Below are positions 1 through 9,149 of a stretch of DNA of 64,000 bases, one piece after another. The stretch is from Stenotrophomonas tumulicola (GTDB lineage Bacteria > Pseudomonadota > Gammaproteobacteria > Xanthomonadales > Xanthomonadaceae). The stretch covers positions 124,001-188,000 of the forward strand of contig NZ_JACGXS010000004.1 in the NCBI RefSeq assembly GCF_014117215.1. Reading direction: 5' to 3'. Position numbers and translations under genes: made by a program. The notes under the pieces were generated by a model. It was not told where the DNA came from. It saw only the letters and a list, made by a program, of their open reading frames with translations, and did no database searches. Position 1 is the stretch's first letter. Every line of letters begins with the position of its first letter.

Positions 1-240
1 GCACGCCTGCAGGAGCCGGAGCTGCCACTGTTCGCGGTGGCGTATACGCGGCGGGTGACCCAGGTCTGGTGCGGGTTTTTCGTGTTGAATGGCGGGATCG
101 CCGTGGTCACGGCGTTATGGGCCACCGACGCCACCTGGGCGCTGTACAACGGCCTGCTGGCCTATGGCCTGATGGGCCTGCTGCATGGCGCGGAGTGGCT
201 GGTGCGGCGACGGGTCAAGGCGGCGCACGGCCATGGCTGA
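1..240 (+). CDS. Aryl polyene cluster membrane protein, C-terminal part only
   Basis: The reading frame is open from base 1 and stops at 240, giving the last 79 residues of a protein that starts outside the window. It carries two hydrophobic stretches (about residues 20-40 and 45-65) and a short Arg/Lys-rich tail ending in HGHG, so it is an inner membrane protein with a cytoplasmic tail. Its place directly before the acyl-activating ligase fits the COG4648 membrane protein of aryl polyene/xanthomonadin clusters. The exact function of that family is unknown to me. The stop overlaps the next start by 8 bp. Confidence 0.6.
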   Translation, partial: ARLQEPELPLFAVAYTRRVTQVWCGFFVLNGGIAVVTALWATDATWALYNGLLAYGLMGLLHGAEWLVRRRVKAAHGHG

Positions 241-1930
241 CTGGATTGCGCTGCACCAGCTGCTGCGTACCGCGCCTGCGCATCGCCTTGTCGGCGACGC
301 CGATGGCCAACCGCTGGACCATGCCGGGCTGCTGGCACGGGTCCGCGCATGGCGGACGGCGTTTGCCGCCGCGGCTGGACGCGACTGGGCACTTCATTTC
401 GACGACAGCGTGGCGTTCGCCGCCGCACTGCTGGGCGCCTGGTCGGCGGGCAAGCGGGTGTACCTGGCGGCGGACAGGCTGCCGGCGACGCTGCAGGCCC
501 TGCAGCCGCACGTGGATGGCTTTGCCGGCGACCTGGAGCCGCACTGGGCGCCGTTGGCCATGCCGTTGCCCGAGGCCGCCGCCGGAATCCATGAGGAGTT
601 CAGCGACCTCGACGAGCTGTCATGCCGGCTGGTGGTGTTCACCTCCGGCAGCACCGGCGAGCCGGAGGCGATCGAAAAACGCCTGGACCAGCTGGCGCGG
701 GAAGTAGAGGCGCTGGAGCAGGTCTTCGGCGGCCTGCTGGATGGCGTGCAGGTGCATGGAACGGTTTCGCACCAGCACATCTATGGCTTGTTGTTCCGCG
801 TGCTGTGGCCGTTGGCCGCAGGCCGCGCGATCCTGCCGCGGCGCTTCTTCCACGAAGACCTGGTGGCCGCGCTGTCGGCCGCGCCGTGCGTGCTGGTGGC
901 TACGCCGGCGCACCTGAAACGCCTGCCGGAACAGTTGGAATGGCGTGCCGTGCGCGGGCAGCTGCGGGCTGTGTTCTCCTCCGGCGGCCCGTTGCCCGAT
1001 CACGCCGCAGCGCAGGTCCGTGTGCTGCTGGGCCAGGCACCGATCGAAGTATTCGGCAGCAGCGAGACGGGCGGCATTGCCTGGCGCCGCTGCGAGGCGC
1101 CGCCTTCGGCATGGCAGCCACTGCCGGGCGTGCGTTGGCGTATCGAGGAAGGACAGCTGGCTGTCGCATCGCCGCACCTGGCGACGACGGCCTGGTGGCG
1201 CAGCGAAGACCGGGCGGAGATTGCCGACGACGGGGGATTCCGCCTGCTGGGCCGGGCCGACCGCATCGTCAAGATCGAAGAACGCCGCGTCTCGCTGGAT
1301 GCGCTGGAGCGCGCGCTGCGCGCCGATCCCGCAGTGGCTGATGCGCGCGTGCTGGTACTGCCAGGCCAGCGCGAGCAGCTGGCCGCGGTGGTGGTGCCAC
1401 GCGATGGCGGGCTGCTGGACGCAGGTGCCGAAGGCCGGCGCAGCTTCACCCAACGGTTGACCACCCTGCTGGCCGCTGGCCACGATGCAGTGAGCCGGCC
1501 GCGGCGCTGGCGATTGGTGCCCGCGCTGCCGGTCAATGCACAGGGGAAATCGACCCAGGCGTTGCTGCAGGCCCTCTTCCAGCCGTCCATGCCGTCCTTG
1601 CACTGGCTGGACCGCTCCGATTCCACGGCCACGGTCCAGTTGGCGCTGGATCCGTCCCTGCGTGTGTTCGATGGCCATTTCCCGCAGGTGGCGGTGCTGC
1701 CGGGCGTAGCGCAGGTGGACTGGGCGATCCGGCTGGGCCGCCAGCTGTTTGCCATGCCGCCACGCTTCGTGCGCATGGATGCGGTGAAGTTCCAGCAACT
1801 TGCGCGCCCCGGCGATGTCCTGCTGCTGCAGCTGGACTGGGATGCGGCGCGGGCCGTGCTTGGTTTCCGGTTCAGCTCGGATCACGGCGTGCATGCCAGC
1901 GGCAAAGTACTGTTCGCCGATGCCGATTGA
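233..1930 (+). CDS. Acyl-activating AMP-ligase fused to an ApeI-like 3-hydroxyacyl-ACP dehydratase
   Basis: Predicted to activate the aromatic starter acid with ATP for loading on the polyene acyl carrier protein. It also supplies a dehydratase for chain extension. The 565-residue product has an adenylate-forming domain with the phosphate-binding motif FTSGSTGEPEAIEK (136-149) and a GSSETGG acceptor motif in the middle. The last 100 or so residues form a hotdog domain with HFPQ followed by PG (His482), as in FabA/FabZ-like dehydratases. In E. coli-type aryl polyene clusters these are two proteins (ApeH and ApeI); here they are one chain. ATG at 233 overlaps the upstream stop. Family assignment is firm; the starter acid (3- or 4-hydroxybenzoate is known in Xanthomonas) is inference. 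Confidence 0.88.
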   Translation: MADWIALHQLLRTAPAHRLVGDADGQPLDHAGLLARVRAWRTAFAAAAGRDWALHFDDSVAFAAALLGAWSAGKRVYLAADRLPATLQALQPHVDGFAGDLEPHWAPLAMPLPEAAAGIHEEFSDLDELSCRLVVFTSGSTGEPEAIEKRLDQLAREVEALEQVFGGLLDGVQVHGTVSHQHIYGLLFRVLWPLAAGRAILPRRFFHEDLVAALSAAPCVLVATPAHLKRLPEQLEWRAVRGQLRAVFSSGGPLPDHAAAQVRVLLGQAPIEVFGSSETGGIAWRRCEAPPSAWQPLPGVRWRIEEGQLAVASPHLATTAWWRSEDRAEIADDGGFRLLGRADRIVKIEERRVSLDALERALRADPAVADARVLVLPGQREQLAAVVVPRDGGLLDAGAEGRRSFTQRLTTLLAAGHDAVSRPRRWRLVPALPVNAQGKSTQALLQALFQPSMPSLHWLDRSDSTATVQLALDPSLRVFDGHFPQVAVLPGVAQVDWAIRLGRQLFAMPPRFVRMDAVKFQQLARPGDVLLLQLDWDAARAVLGFRFSSDHGVHASGKVLFADAD

Positions 1931-1934
1931 AGCC

Positions 1935-2690
1935 ATGAGCGCTCCTGCTGAGCATTCCCTGCTGGTGGTGGTTCCCGTATATGACCATGAACACGCCATC
2001 GGCACGGTCGTGGCCGGAATTCGTGCCGCGGGCCTGCCGTGCCTGTTGGTGGATGATGGATCGCACGAGGGCTGCGCTGCGGTGCTGCGCCGGCTGGCAG
2101 GCCAGTCCGGCGTGGACCTGCTGCGCCTTGCCTGCAACCAGGGCAAGGGCGGCGCGATGCTGGCGGGCTTTGCCGAAGCCGCCCGTCGCGGGTACAGCCA
2201 CGTGTTGCAGATCGATGCCGACGGCCAGCACGACACCGATGAGCTGGAGCGTTTCGTCGCGTTGTCCAAGGCGCGTCCGGAAGCCGTGGTGTGTGGCATC
2301 CCGGCGTACGACGCAACGGTGCCGAAGATCCGCCTGTACGGCCGCTATGGCACCCACGTCTGGGTCTGGATCAATACCCTGTCGCTGCACCTGCGTGATT
2401 CCATGTGCGGCTTCCGCGTGTATCCGTTGCCGCCGGTGCTGCAGGTGATGGCCGCCGAGCCGATCGGCAGGCGCATGGACTTCGATACCGAAATCCTGGT
2501 CCGGCTGTACTGGCGGGACATCGACGTGCAGCACCTGGCCACCCCGGTCACCTACCCCCGTGACGGTGTTTCGCATTTCGATGTCTGGCGCGACAACCTG
2601 CGCATCACCGGCATGCATGCACGGCTGTTCGTGGGCATGCTGCGGCGTGCGCCGCGGCTGCTGCGCCGGCGCCTGCAGGGGTGGCCCTGA
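1935..2690 (+). CDS. Family 2 glycosyltransferase of the aryl polyene cluster
   Basis: A 251-residue GT-A fold glycosyltransferase that probably adds a sugar or a related head group to the aryl polyene. Visible motifs are VVVPVYDHE at the N-terminus, LLVDDGS, and the metal/nucleotide-sugar motif DADGQHD near residue 95. There is no transmembrane segment, so it should act at the cytoplasmic face of the membrane. ATG at 1935 leaves a 4-bp gap after the ligase; an in-frame ATG at 1920 would overlap the ligase by 11 bp and is equally possible. It resembles dolichol-phosphate-mannose-synthase-like enzymes, but donor and acceptor cannot be read from sequence. Confidence 0.85.
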   Translation: MSAPAEHSLLVVVPVYDHEHAIGTVVAGIRAAGLPCLLVDDGSHEGCAAVLRRLAGQSGVDLLRLACNQGKGGAMLAGFAEAARRGYSHVLQIDADGQHDTDELERFVALSKARPEAVVCGIPAYDATVPKIRLYGRYGTHVWVWINTLSLHLRDSMCGFRVYPLPPVLQVMAAEPIGRRMDFDTEILVRLYWRDIDVQHLATPVTYPRDGVSHFDVWRDNLRITGMHARLFVGMLRRAPRLLRRRLQGWP

Positions 2691-3628
2691 TGGCGGCGCG
2701 TCCGGCACCCCATTGGGCCGACATCGGCGAGCGCACCTCGGTGCGTGGCGTGCTGCTGCTGTGCTGGATACACCGCTGGTTCGGGCGCTGGCCGTACCGG
2801 CTGTGCGCGTGGCCGGCGGTTGCCTGCCATTGGCTGGGCAACGGCCTGGCGCGACGGTCGTCGCTGCAGTACCTGCGGCGCCTGCAGGCACATGCCGGTG
2901 CCATCGGCCATCCGCCGGGATGGCGCGACAGCCTGCGCCACTTCGCCCTGTTCGGCGACACCATGCTGGACAAACTGCTGGCGCTCGGGCGCCGCTATCC
3001 TGCCGATCGCCTGCACCTGCATGACAACGCGGCATTGCAGCGTATCGCGCGCCGCCAGGGCGGCGTGTTCCTGACCGCGCACATCGGCTGCCTGGAACTG
3101 TGCCAGGTACTGGCGGAGAAAGTGCCGGGCCTGCACCTCACCGTGCTGGTGCATACCCAGCATGCGCAGCGCTTCAACAGCCTGTTGGCGCGGCTGGATC
3201 CGCTGGCTTCGGTGGAACTGGTGCAGGTCACCGATGTAGGCCCGGCGATGGCGATGACGCTCGGTCGCCGGGTGGCCGAAGGCGGTTTCGTGGCCATCGT
3301 CGGCGACCGCGTGCCGGTGCGCAGCGCGCGCGTGGTGCATGCCGACTTCCTGGGCCACCGCGCGCCGTTCCCGGTGGGCGCCTATGTGCTGGCTGCCGCA
3401 CTGGGCTGCCCGGTGTATACGCTTTCCTGCCTGCACCAGGGTGACGGCTACCGGATCGGCTTCGATCTCTTCGCAGAGCGCATCGTGTTGCCGCGGGATA
3501 CGCGCGAAGCAGCGCTGCAGGCCCAGGCACAGCGTTACGCCCAGTGGCTGGAACGGCAGGTCGCGCTGTCGCCGCTGGATTGGTTCAACTTCTTTCCGTT
3601 CTGGGACCAGGCACCTGATGTCCACTGA
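2690..3628 (+). CDS. LpxL-like lysophospholipid acyltransferase of the aryl polyene cluster
   Basis: A 312-residue membrane-associated acyltransferase of the HtrB/LpxL type. It shows the motif HIGCLE (an HxGxxE variant of the catalytic HX4D/E box) and the later GDR and PFPVG segments of the family. In Xanthomonas an acyltransferase of this kind is needed for xanthomonadin assembly or membrane anchoring, so it is inferred to join the polyene to a lipid or glycolipid. The stop of the glycosyltransferase and this ATG share one base (TGATG), which indicates translational coupling. A GTG at 2681 is an alternative start. Confidence 0.82.
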   Translation: MAARPAPHWADIGERTSVRGVLLLCWIHRWFGRWPYRLCAWPAVACHWLGNGLARRSSLQYLRRLQAHAGAIGHPPGWRDSLRHFALFGDTMLDKLLALGRRYPADRLHLHDNAALQRIARRQGGVFLTAHIGCLELCQVLAEKVPGLHLTVLVHTQHAQRFNSLLARLDPLASVELVQVTDVGPAMAMTLGRRVAEGGFVAIVGDRVPVRSARVVHADFLGHRAPFPVGAYVLAAALGCPVYTLSCLHQGDGYRIGFDLFAERIVLPRDTREAALQAQAQRYAQWLERQVALSPLDWFNFFPFWDQAPDVH

Positions 3629-5168
3629 CCTTCTTCCATCCTGCCGTTTCGGCGCAGGCCCGCTGTCCATCGAGGACGTGGTCGCGCTGGCCGGGCGCCG
3701 GGCGCGTACCGAACTGGACGACACACCCGCATTCCGTGCGCGCATCCAGCGCGGCGCGGATTTCCTCGACCGGTTGCTGGCCGAAGATGGCGTGGTCTAC
3801 GGGGTCACCACCGGTTACGGCGATTCGTGCACCGTGGTGATTCCGCCCGACTTGGTCGCCGAGTTGCCGCATCACCTGTATGCATACCACGGCTGCGGCC
3901 TGGGCCGGTTCCTCGACGCGCAGGAAACCCGCGCGGTGCTGGCCGCGCGCCTGGCGTCGCTGTCGCAGGGCATGTCCGGTACCAGCGTGGCGTTGCTGGA
4001 AGGGCTGGCCAGCCTGTTGCACCACGACGTGCTGCCGCGCATTCCTGCCGAAGGTTCGGTTGGCGCCAGCGGTGACCTCACCCCGCTGTCCTATGTCGCC
4101 GCGGTGCTGTGTGGCGAGCGCGAGGTCCTGTACCAGGGCGAGGTGCAGCTCGCCGCCGAGGTGCTGCCACGCATCGGCCTGGCGCCGTTGCGCCTGCGGC
4201 CGAAGGAGGGGCTGGCACTGATGAACGGCACCGCGGTGATGACCGGACTGGCCTGCCTGGCCTGGAGCCGGGCCGACTACCTGTGCCGGCTGGCCACCCG
4301 CCTGACCGCCTTCAACGTACTGGCCAGCGATGGCAACGCGCATCATTTCGACCAGTCCCTGTTCGCCGCCAAGCCGCATCCCGGCCAGGCCCGGATCGCC
4401 GCGCGGCTGCGCACGGACCTGCACAGCGAGCAACCGCCGCGCAATGCACAACGGCTGCAGGATCGCTATTCGTTGCGTTGCGCCCCGCACGTGATCGGCG
4501 TGCTGGAAGACACCCTGCCGTTCCTGCGCCAGCTGATCGAGACGGAACTCAACAGTGCCAACGACAATCCACTGATCGACCCTGATGGCGAACGCGTGCT
4601 GCACGGCGGACATTTCTACGGTGGACATATCGCCTTGGCCATGGACACGCTGAAGAACGTCGTGGCCAATGTCGCCGACCTGCTCGACCGCCAGCTCGCA
4701 CTGCTGGTGGATGCACGGTACAGCCACGGCCTGCCGGCGAACCTGTCGGCAGCCACTGGCCCGCGAGCGGCGATCAACCATGGCCTGAAGGCGCTGCAGA
4801 TCAGCGTATCGGCATGGACCGCCGAAGCATTGAAGGGCACCATGCCGGCGTCGGTGTTCTCGCGTTCCACCGAGTGCCACAACCAGGACAAGGTAAGCAT
4901 GGGCACGATCGCTGCCCGCGACTGCCTGCGCGTGATCGAACTGACCGAACAGGTGGTGGCGGCGATGTTGTTGGCGGCGCGGCAGGCCCTGTCGCTGCGC
5001 CAGCGCATGGATGGCCCACTGCCGCTGCACGACGCGCTGGCGGCGATGCACGCCGATCTCGCCCAGCGCATCGTGCTGGTGGAAGAAGACCGTGCCCTGG
5101 ATGGCGACCTGCGCCAGCTGCTGCAGGACATCCGCGGCAAGCGCTGGGAGATCTATCGCGATGCATGA
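3618..5168 (+). CDS. MIO-type aromatic amino acid ammonia-lyase (HAL/TAL family)
   Basis: A 516-residue member of the histidine/tyrosine/phenylalanine ammonia-lyase family. The Ala150-Ser151-Gly152 triad inside GSVGASGDL should cyclise to the MIO electrophile. Tyr61 in YGVTTGYG, the NDNPL motif and the QDKVSMG segment are all present, so the enzyme should be active. Ammonia-lyases recur in aryl polyene clusters, where they could supply a cinnamate-type aromatic acid. Whether this one uses tyrosine, phenylalanine or histidine is not settled by sequence, but the polyene context makes a histidine-degrading (hut) role unlikely. It overlaps the upstream acyltransferase by 11 bp. Confidence 0.88.
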   Translation: MSTDLLPSCRFGAGPLSIEDVVALAGRRARTELDDTPAFRARIQRGADFLDRLLAEDGVVYGVTTGYGDSCTVVIPPDLVAELPHHLYAYHGCGLGRFLDAQETRAVLAARLASLSQGMSGTSVALLEGLASLLHHDVLPRIPAEGSVGASGDLTPLSYVAAVLCGEREVLYQGEVQLAAEVLPRIGLAPLRLRPKEGLALMNGTAVMTGLACLAWSRADYLCRLATRLTAFNVLASDGNAHHFDQSLFAAKPHPGQARIAARLRTDLHSEQPPRNAQRLQDRYSLRCAPHVIGVLEDTLPFLRQLIETELNSANDNPLIDPDGERVLHGGHFYGGHIALAMDTLKNVVANVADLLDRQLALLVDARYSHGLPANLSAATGPRAAINHGLKALQISVSAWTAEALKGTMPASVFSRSTECHNQDKVSMGTIAARDCLRVIELTEQVVAAMLLAARQALSLRQRMDGPLPLHDALAAMHADLAQRIVLVEEDRALDGDLRQLLQDIRGKRWEIYRDA

Positions 5169-5577
5169 CCTGGCTGCCGAAATCGCCCTGGCACCGGCTT
5201 TCCACGACTGCGATCCGATGCAGGTGGTCTGGCATGGAAATTACTTCAAGTACTTCGAGCTCGCACGCTGCGCCCTGCTGCAACGGCATGACTACGACTA
5301 CCCGCAGATGCAGCAGTCCGGATACCTGTGGCCGGTGGTCGACGCACGGGTGAAATACATCCGGCCGCTGCGTTACCAGCAGCCGCTGCGCGTGCAGGCG
5401 CGCATCGTGGAATGGGAAAACCGCCTGAAGATCGCCTATGGGATCTTCGATGCCGGCAGCGGCGAGCAGCTGACCCGCGCCCATACCATCCAGGTGGCGG
5501 TGGCCGCCGACAGCGGTGAAATGCAGTACCTGTGTCCCCCGATCCTGTGGCAGAAACTGGGAGTTGCCGCACCATGA
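5161..5577 (+). CDS. Hotdog-fold acyl-CoA/acyl-ACP thioesterase (4HBT type)
   Basis: A 138-residue single-domain hotdog thioesterase. The segment DPMQVVWHGNYFKYFELAR near residue 20 is the classic 4-hydroxybenzoyl-CoA thioesterase/YbgC signature, with the catalytic Asp and the WHGNY turn. In the polyene pathway it probably releases or edits acyl thioesters on the ACP. ATG at 5161 overlaps the ammonia-lyase stop by 8 bp, and its own stop overlaps the next ATG by 4 bp. Confidence 0.87.
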   Translation: MHDLAAEIALAPAFHDCDPMQVVWHGNYFKYFELARCALLQRHDYDYPQMQQSGYLWPVVDARVKYIRPLRYQQPLRVQARIVEWENRLKIAYGIFDAGSGEQLTRAHTIQVAVAADSGEMQYLCPPILWQKLGVAAP

Positions 5578-6200
5578 ACCTTTTCCGTCCCCTGCGCCTG
5601 CTGGCGCTGACGATGCTGCTGGCGGTAGCCAACACCGCCCTGGCAGCCGATCCGGATGTCGAAGCCATCACCCGCGACGTGGCCCGGCCGGCCGTGCTGC
5701 GTGGCGCGTTCAACCAGGAGAAGCAGGTCGCCGGCTTCCGCAATCCGTTGCGTTCGCAGGGGACCTTCGTGGTGGCGCGCGAGCGGGGTGTCATCTGGTC
5801 GACGCTGGAGCCGTTTCCGTCGGAGCTGGTGATCACCGCCGAACGTATCCTCAGCCGCCAGCGCGATGGCAGCACCCGGGTCGAACTGGATGCCCGCGAG
5901 CAGCCGGCCATGCGCTCGGTCAATGCGATCCTGTTCGCATTGATGAGCGGTGACGTGCAGGCCTTGTCCAGCCAGTTCACCGTGCAGGCACGGCGCGACG
6001 GCAACACGTGGATCCTGGCGCTGGCCCCGAAGTCGCCGATGCTGGCCAAGGCGTTCACGTCGCTGGAATTGCGTGGCGACCGCTACGTCCGCCAGGTCAC
6101 CATTGTCGAAGCCAGCAACGACCGCACGCTGATCACGTTCTCCGGCCTGCGCGAAACCCCCGCCGTGCTGAGCGCCGACGAGGCCGCACGCCTTGAGTGA
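5574..6200 (+). CDS. LolA-like periplasmic carrier protein of the aryl polyene cluster
   Basis: A 208-residue exported protein with a signal peptide (charged MNLFRPLR, hydrophobic core, cleavage near ANTALAADP). The mature part resembles outer membrane lipoprotein carrier LolA: a half beta-barrel rich in alternating hydrophobic strands. It lies between the thioesterase and the MMPL exporter, so it is inferred to carry the polyene lipid or a lipoprotein across the periplasm to the outer membrane, where xanthomonadin-type pigments sit. It is not the housekeeping LolA, which normally neighbours ftsK/rarA. Confidence 0.8.
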   Translation: MNLFRPLRLLALTMLLAVANTALAADPDVEAITRDVARPAVLRGAFNQEKQVAGFRNPLRSQGTFVVARERGVIWSTLEPFPSELVITAERILSRQRDGSTRVELDAREQPAMRSVNAILFALMSGDVQALSSQFTVQARRDGNTWILALAPKSPMLAKAFTSLELRGDRYVRQVTIVEASNDRTLITFSGLRETPAVLSADEAARLE

Positions 6201-8559
6201 TGTGACCGGCAATGCCGCGCCGGGCAATGGCCCGCCCCGGGCGTGGCGCTGGCTGGCGCTGGCCTGGCTGGTGCTGCTGGTCGCGATAGGCGCGCAGCAG
6301 GCACGGCAGTGGCGCCAGCAGCCGCCCATCGACACCGACATCCTCGCGCTGTTGCCCCAGGATGCGCATGATCGCCTGCTGTCCGACGTCACCCGCCGGA
6401 TCGCGGATGCCAACTCGCGTGACGTGGTGGTGCTGCTCGGCAGCACCGACGGCGCTGCCGTGCTGCGTGCCCGGGCCGCGTTTGCCGACGCGCTGGCGAA
6501 GGATCCCGAAAGCGGCCTGCTGCGGCCGGCCGGCGCACTGGACGGCTGGTTCGAACAGGCACGCGCGTTCTATGCGCCTTACCGCGACCGGTTGCTGACG
6601 GCGACGCAGCGCGAGGCGCTGCAGCAGACGGCGCCGGATGCCTGGGCCGGACAGGCATTGGCATCGCTGTACGGCCCGATGGGCGGGCCACGCCTGACCG
6701 CGTGGCTGCAGGATCCACTTTCCTTGTGGCCCGGTTGGTGGCAGCAGCAGGCGAAGGCGGCAGGGTTGCGCTTGGGCGAGGATGGCCTGCTGCAGGCCGA
6801 TGGCCAGCAGTGGGCGGTGTTGCGTTTCGATACGCGTGGGTCGGCGTTCCAGTTGGATGGCGAGCCGCACATCGGCGCCCTGCTGCAGCGTGCCGGCAAC
6901 GCCGCCAGCGAAGCGGCGCCAGGGCTTGAGATCGTGCAGGCGGGTGTTCCGCTGCATGCCGAAGCGGCGGCGGTGCAGGCCAACCGCGAGATCAATACGA
7001 TCGGCTGGGGCTCGCTGGTCGCCGTCCTGCTGCTGGTCTGGCTGGCTTTCCGGTCGCTGCGGCCGATCCTGCTGGTGGCGATATCGCTGCTGGTGGGCTG
7101 TGGGGTGGCGTTGGCGGCCACCGTGCTGGTGTTCGGCAAGATCCATCTGTTGACGCTGGTGTTCGGAGCCTCGCTGGTTGGCGTGGCCGAAGACTATGGC
7201 ATCCACTGGTTCGCCTCGCGCCAGGCCGCGCCACGGCAAAGCCGCTGGACGCTGCTGCGCGGGCTGTTGCCCGGCCTGTGCCTGGCGCTGCTGACCAGCG
7301 CACTGGCCTACCTGGCGCTGGCGATCGCCCCCTTCCCCGGCCTGCGCCAGATGGCGGTGTTTTCGGTGGTGGGGCTGGCGGCTGCATTCGTTACCGTGAT
7401 CCTGTGGTTCCCTTGGCTGGACGGCGGCCAGGTTCGCCAGACCCGCTTCTCGCATTGGCTGGGCAATACCCTGCAGCGCTGGCCACGCATGCAGGGGCGA
7501 CGTCCGTTGCTGCTGGTGCTGGGCGCGGCGGTCGTTCTTTCGGCCGCCGGCATCACCCGCCTGCACATCGATGACGACCTGCGCAGCCTGCAGTCTTCGC
7601 CTGCCGCGCTGATGCAGGACCAGGTGCGTATCTCCCACCTGCTGGGCATGCCCAGCCCAGCGCAGTTCTTCCTGGTGCAGGGCCGTGACGCGGCGCAACT
7701 GCTGCAGCACGAGGAGGCGCTGACCGCTCGCCTGCGCACGCTTGAAGGGGAGGGCCGGATTGGCAGCCACCGGGCCATCAGTGACTGGCTGCCATCGCCA
7801 CGGCAGCAGCAGGCCGATGCCGCGCTGTCTGGGCAGGTCGAGGCCCAGGTGCTGGCCCGTGTTTCCCAGGTCAGCGGCGAGGCGTTGCAGCGTCCCATGT
7901 TCTCCAGCACGCCGATCACCCTGCAGGATTTCCTTGCGTCGCCGGCTTCGACGCCGTTCCGGCCCCTGTGGCTGGGACGGTTGGGCGAAGGGGTGGCCAG
8001 CGTGGTGCTGGTCGATGATCTGTCGCAGCCGCGCGCGCTGGCGGACCTGGGCGCGGCGGCGACCGGCCTGTCCGGCGTGCGCTGGGTCGATCGCACCGAG
8101 GATTTCTCGCGCCTGCTGGGCCACTACCGCAAATTGATGAGCGTGATGCTGCTTGCCGGAATCGCGCTGGTGTTCGCCGCACTGTGGTGGCGATACCGCC
8201 GGGATGCCTGGCGGGTGCTCCTGCCGACCCTGCTGGCGGGCGCGCTCACCCTGGCATTGCTCGGCCTGTCCGGCCAGCCACTGCAACTGTTCAACGTGCT
8301 GGCACTGATGCTGCTGTTGGGCATGGGCGTGGACTACGGCATCTTCCTGCTGGAGCACCGTGGCGATCCCAGTGCCTGGGTCGCGGTCTGCGTGGGCGCG
8401 GCCAGCACCTGGTTGTCGTTCGGATTGCTGGGCCTTTCGGCCACCCCGGCGCTTCGGGCGTTCGGGCTGACCCTGCTGCTCGGCATCGGGCTGGTCTGGA
8501 TGTTGTCGCCCTTGTTCCGGCCGTCGGTCGAGGCCACCGGCATGGAGCATGAACCATGA
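6193..8559 (+). CDS. MMPL/RND-family exporter of the aryl polyene cluster
   Basis: A 788-residue inner membrane protein with the two-half RND/MMPL plan. There is one N-terminal transmembrane helix (about 15-35), a large periplasmic loop, a bundle of helices around residues 270-430, a second loop, and a final bundle after residue 650. It is the likely flippase or exporter of the polyene lipid, working with the LolA-like carrier and the lipoprotein on either side. The start is uncertain: TTG at 6193 overlaps the upstream stop by 8 bp, and GTG at 6202 is close behind. Confidence 0.83.
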   Translation: MSDVTGNAAPGNGPPRAWRWLALAWLVLLVAIGAQQARQWRQQPPIDTDILALLPQDAHDRLLSDVTRRIADANSRDVVVLLGSTDGAAVLRARAAFADALAKDPESGLLRPAGALDGWFEQARAFYAPYRDRLLTATQREALQQTAPDAWAGQALASLYGPMGGPRLTAWLQDPLSLWPGWWQQQAKAAGLRLGEDGLLQADGQQWAVLRFDTRGSAFQLDGEPHIGALLQRAGNAASEAAPGLEIVQAGVPLHAEAAAVQANREINTIGWGSLVAVLLLVWLAFRSLRPILLVAISLLVGCGVALAATVLVFGKIHLLTLVFGASLVGVAEDYGIHWFASRQAAPRQSRWTLLRGLLPGLCLALLTSALAYLALAIAPFPGLRQMAVFSVVGLAAAFVTVILWFPWLDGGQVRQTRFSHWLGNTLQRWPRMQGRRPLLLVLGAAVVLSAAGITRLHIDDDLRSLQSSPAALMQDQVRISHLLGMPSPAQFFLVQGRDAAQLLQHEEALTARLRTLEGEGRIGSHRAISDWLPSPRQQQADAALSGQVEAQVLARVSQVSGEALQRPMFSSTPITLQDFLASPASTPFRPLWLGRLGEGVASVVLVDDLSQPRALADLGAAATGLSGVRWVDRTEDFSRLLGHYRKLMSVMLLAGIALVFAALWWRYRRDAWRVLLPTLLAGALTLALLGLSGQPLQLFNVLALMLLLGMGVDYGIFLLEHRGDPSAWVAVCVGAASTWLSFGLLGLSATPALRAFGLTLLLGIGLVWMLSPLFRPSVEATGMEHEP

Positions 8560-9149
8560 AGCGTACGCTTGGGCTGATGGAAACCGGAAAACGCCGCATG
8601 GCCCGGCTGCTGCAGATCGGCGTCATCGCCGTCCTGCTGGCGGCCTGCACCGGCCTGCCTGCGCAGCACCCCCGGATGGAGCTGCCACCGTTGCGGCTTG
8701 CGCCTGCCAGCCTGCAGGGAACGCTGGCACTGCAACAGCAGCTGCACTTCCGCTTCGGCCGCGTGGAGCGTGACCTGGATGCGCTGCTGGAAGCCGATGC
8801 CGGGCAGGTCCAGCTGCTGGTGCAGGCCATGGGCCAGACCGGCTTCCGCGTGCACTGGGATGGCCAGCACCTGGACGAACAGCGCGCCCCTTGGCTGCCG
8901 CGCCAGGTACAGGCCGGGCGCGTGCTGGACGACCTGCAGTTCGCGCTGTGGCCGACCGCTGCCATTGCGGCGGTGCTGCCGCCGGGCTGGACCGTCGAAG
9001 ATGATGGCCGGTTGCGCCGCCTGCGGCACGCCGGCCAGGATGGGTTGCGCCTGCAGCGCGAAATGGACGGCAGCCTGCAGCTGGACAACCTGGCGGAAGG
9101 TTATTCGCTGCAGATCCGTTCAGTGCAGGTCGAGGCACCCCAGCCATGA
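8556..9149 (+). CDS. DUF3261-type lipoprotein of the aryl polyene cluster
   Basis: A 197-residue lipoprotein. The lipobox LLAAC places the acylated cysteine at residue 31 if the ATG at 8556 is used; starts at 8577 or 8598 would give a more usual signal length. The mature protein is rich in short beta strands and has no catalytic motif that I can see. DUF3261 lipoproteins recur in aryl polyene clusters next to the MMPL exporter, so an outer membrane role in polyene placement is inferred. Confidence 0.72.
   Translation: MKRTLGLMETGKRRMARLLQIGVIAVLLAACTGLPAQHPRMELPPLRLAPASLQGTLALQQQLHFRFGRVERDLDALLEADAGQVQLLVQAMGQTGFRVHWDGQHLDEQRAPWLPRQVQAGRVLDDLQFALWPTAAIAAVLPPGWTVEDDGRLRRLRHAGQDGLRLQREMDGSLQLDNLAEGYSLQIRSVQVEAPQP

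Noticed and set aside
6133-8550. Long - strand open frame opposite the MMPL exporter
   Set aside because: It is low-complexity with no family features, while the + strand frame shows clear membrane segments and operon overlaps.
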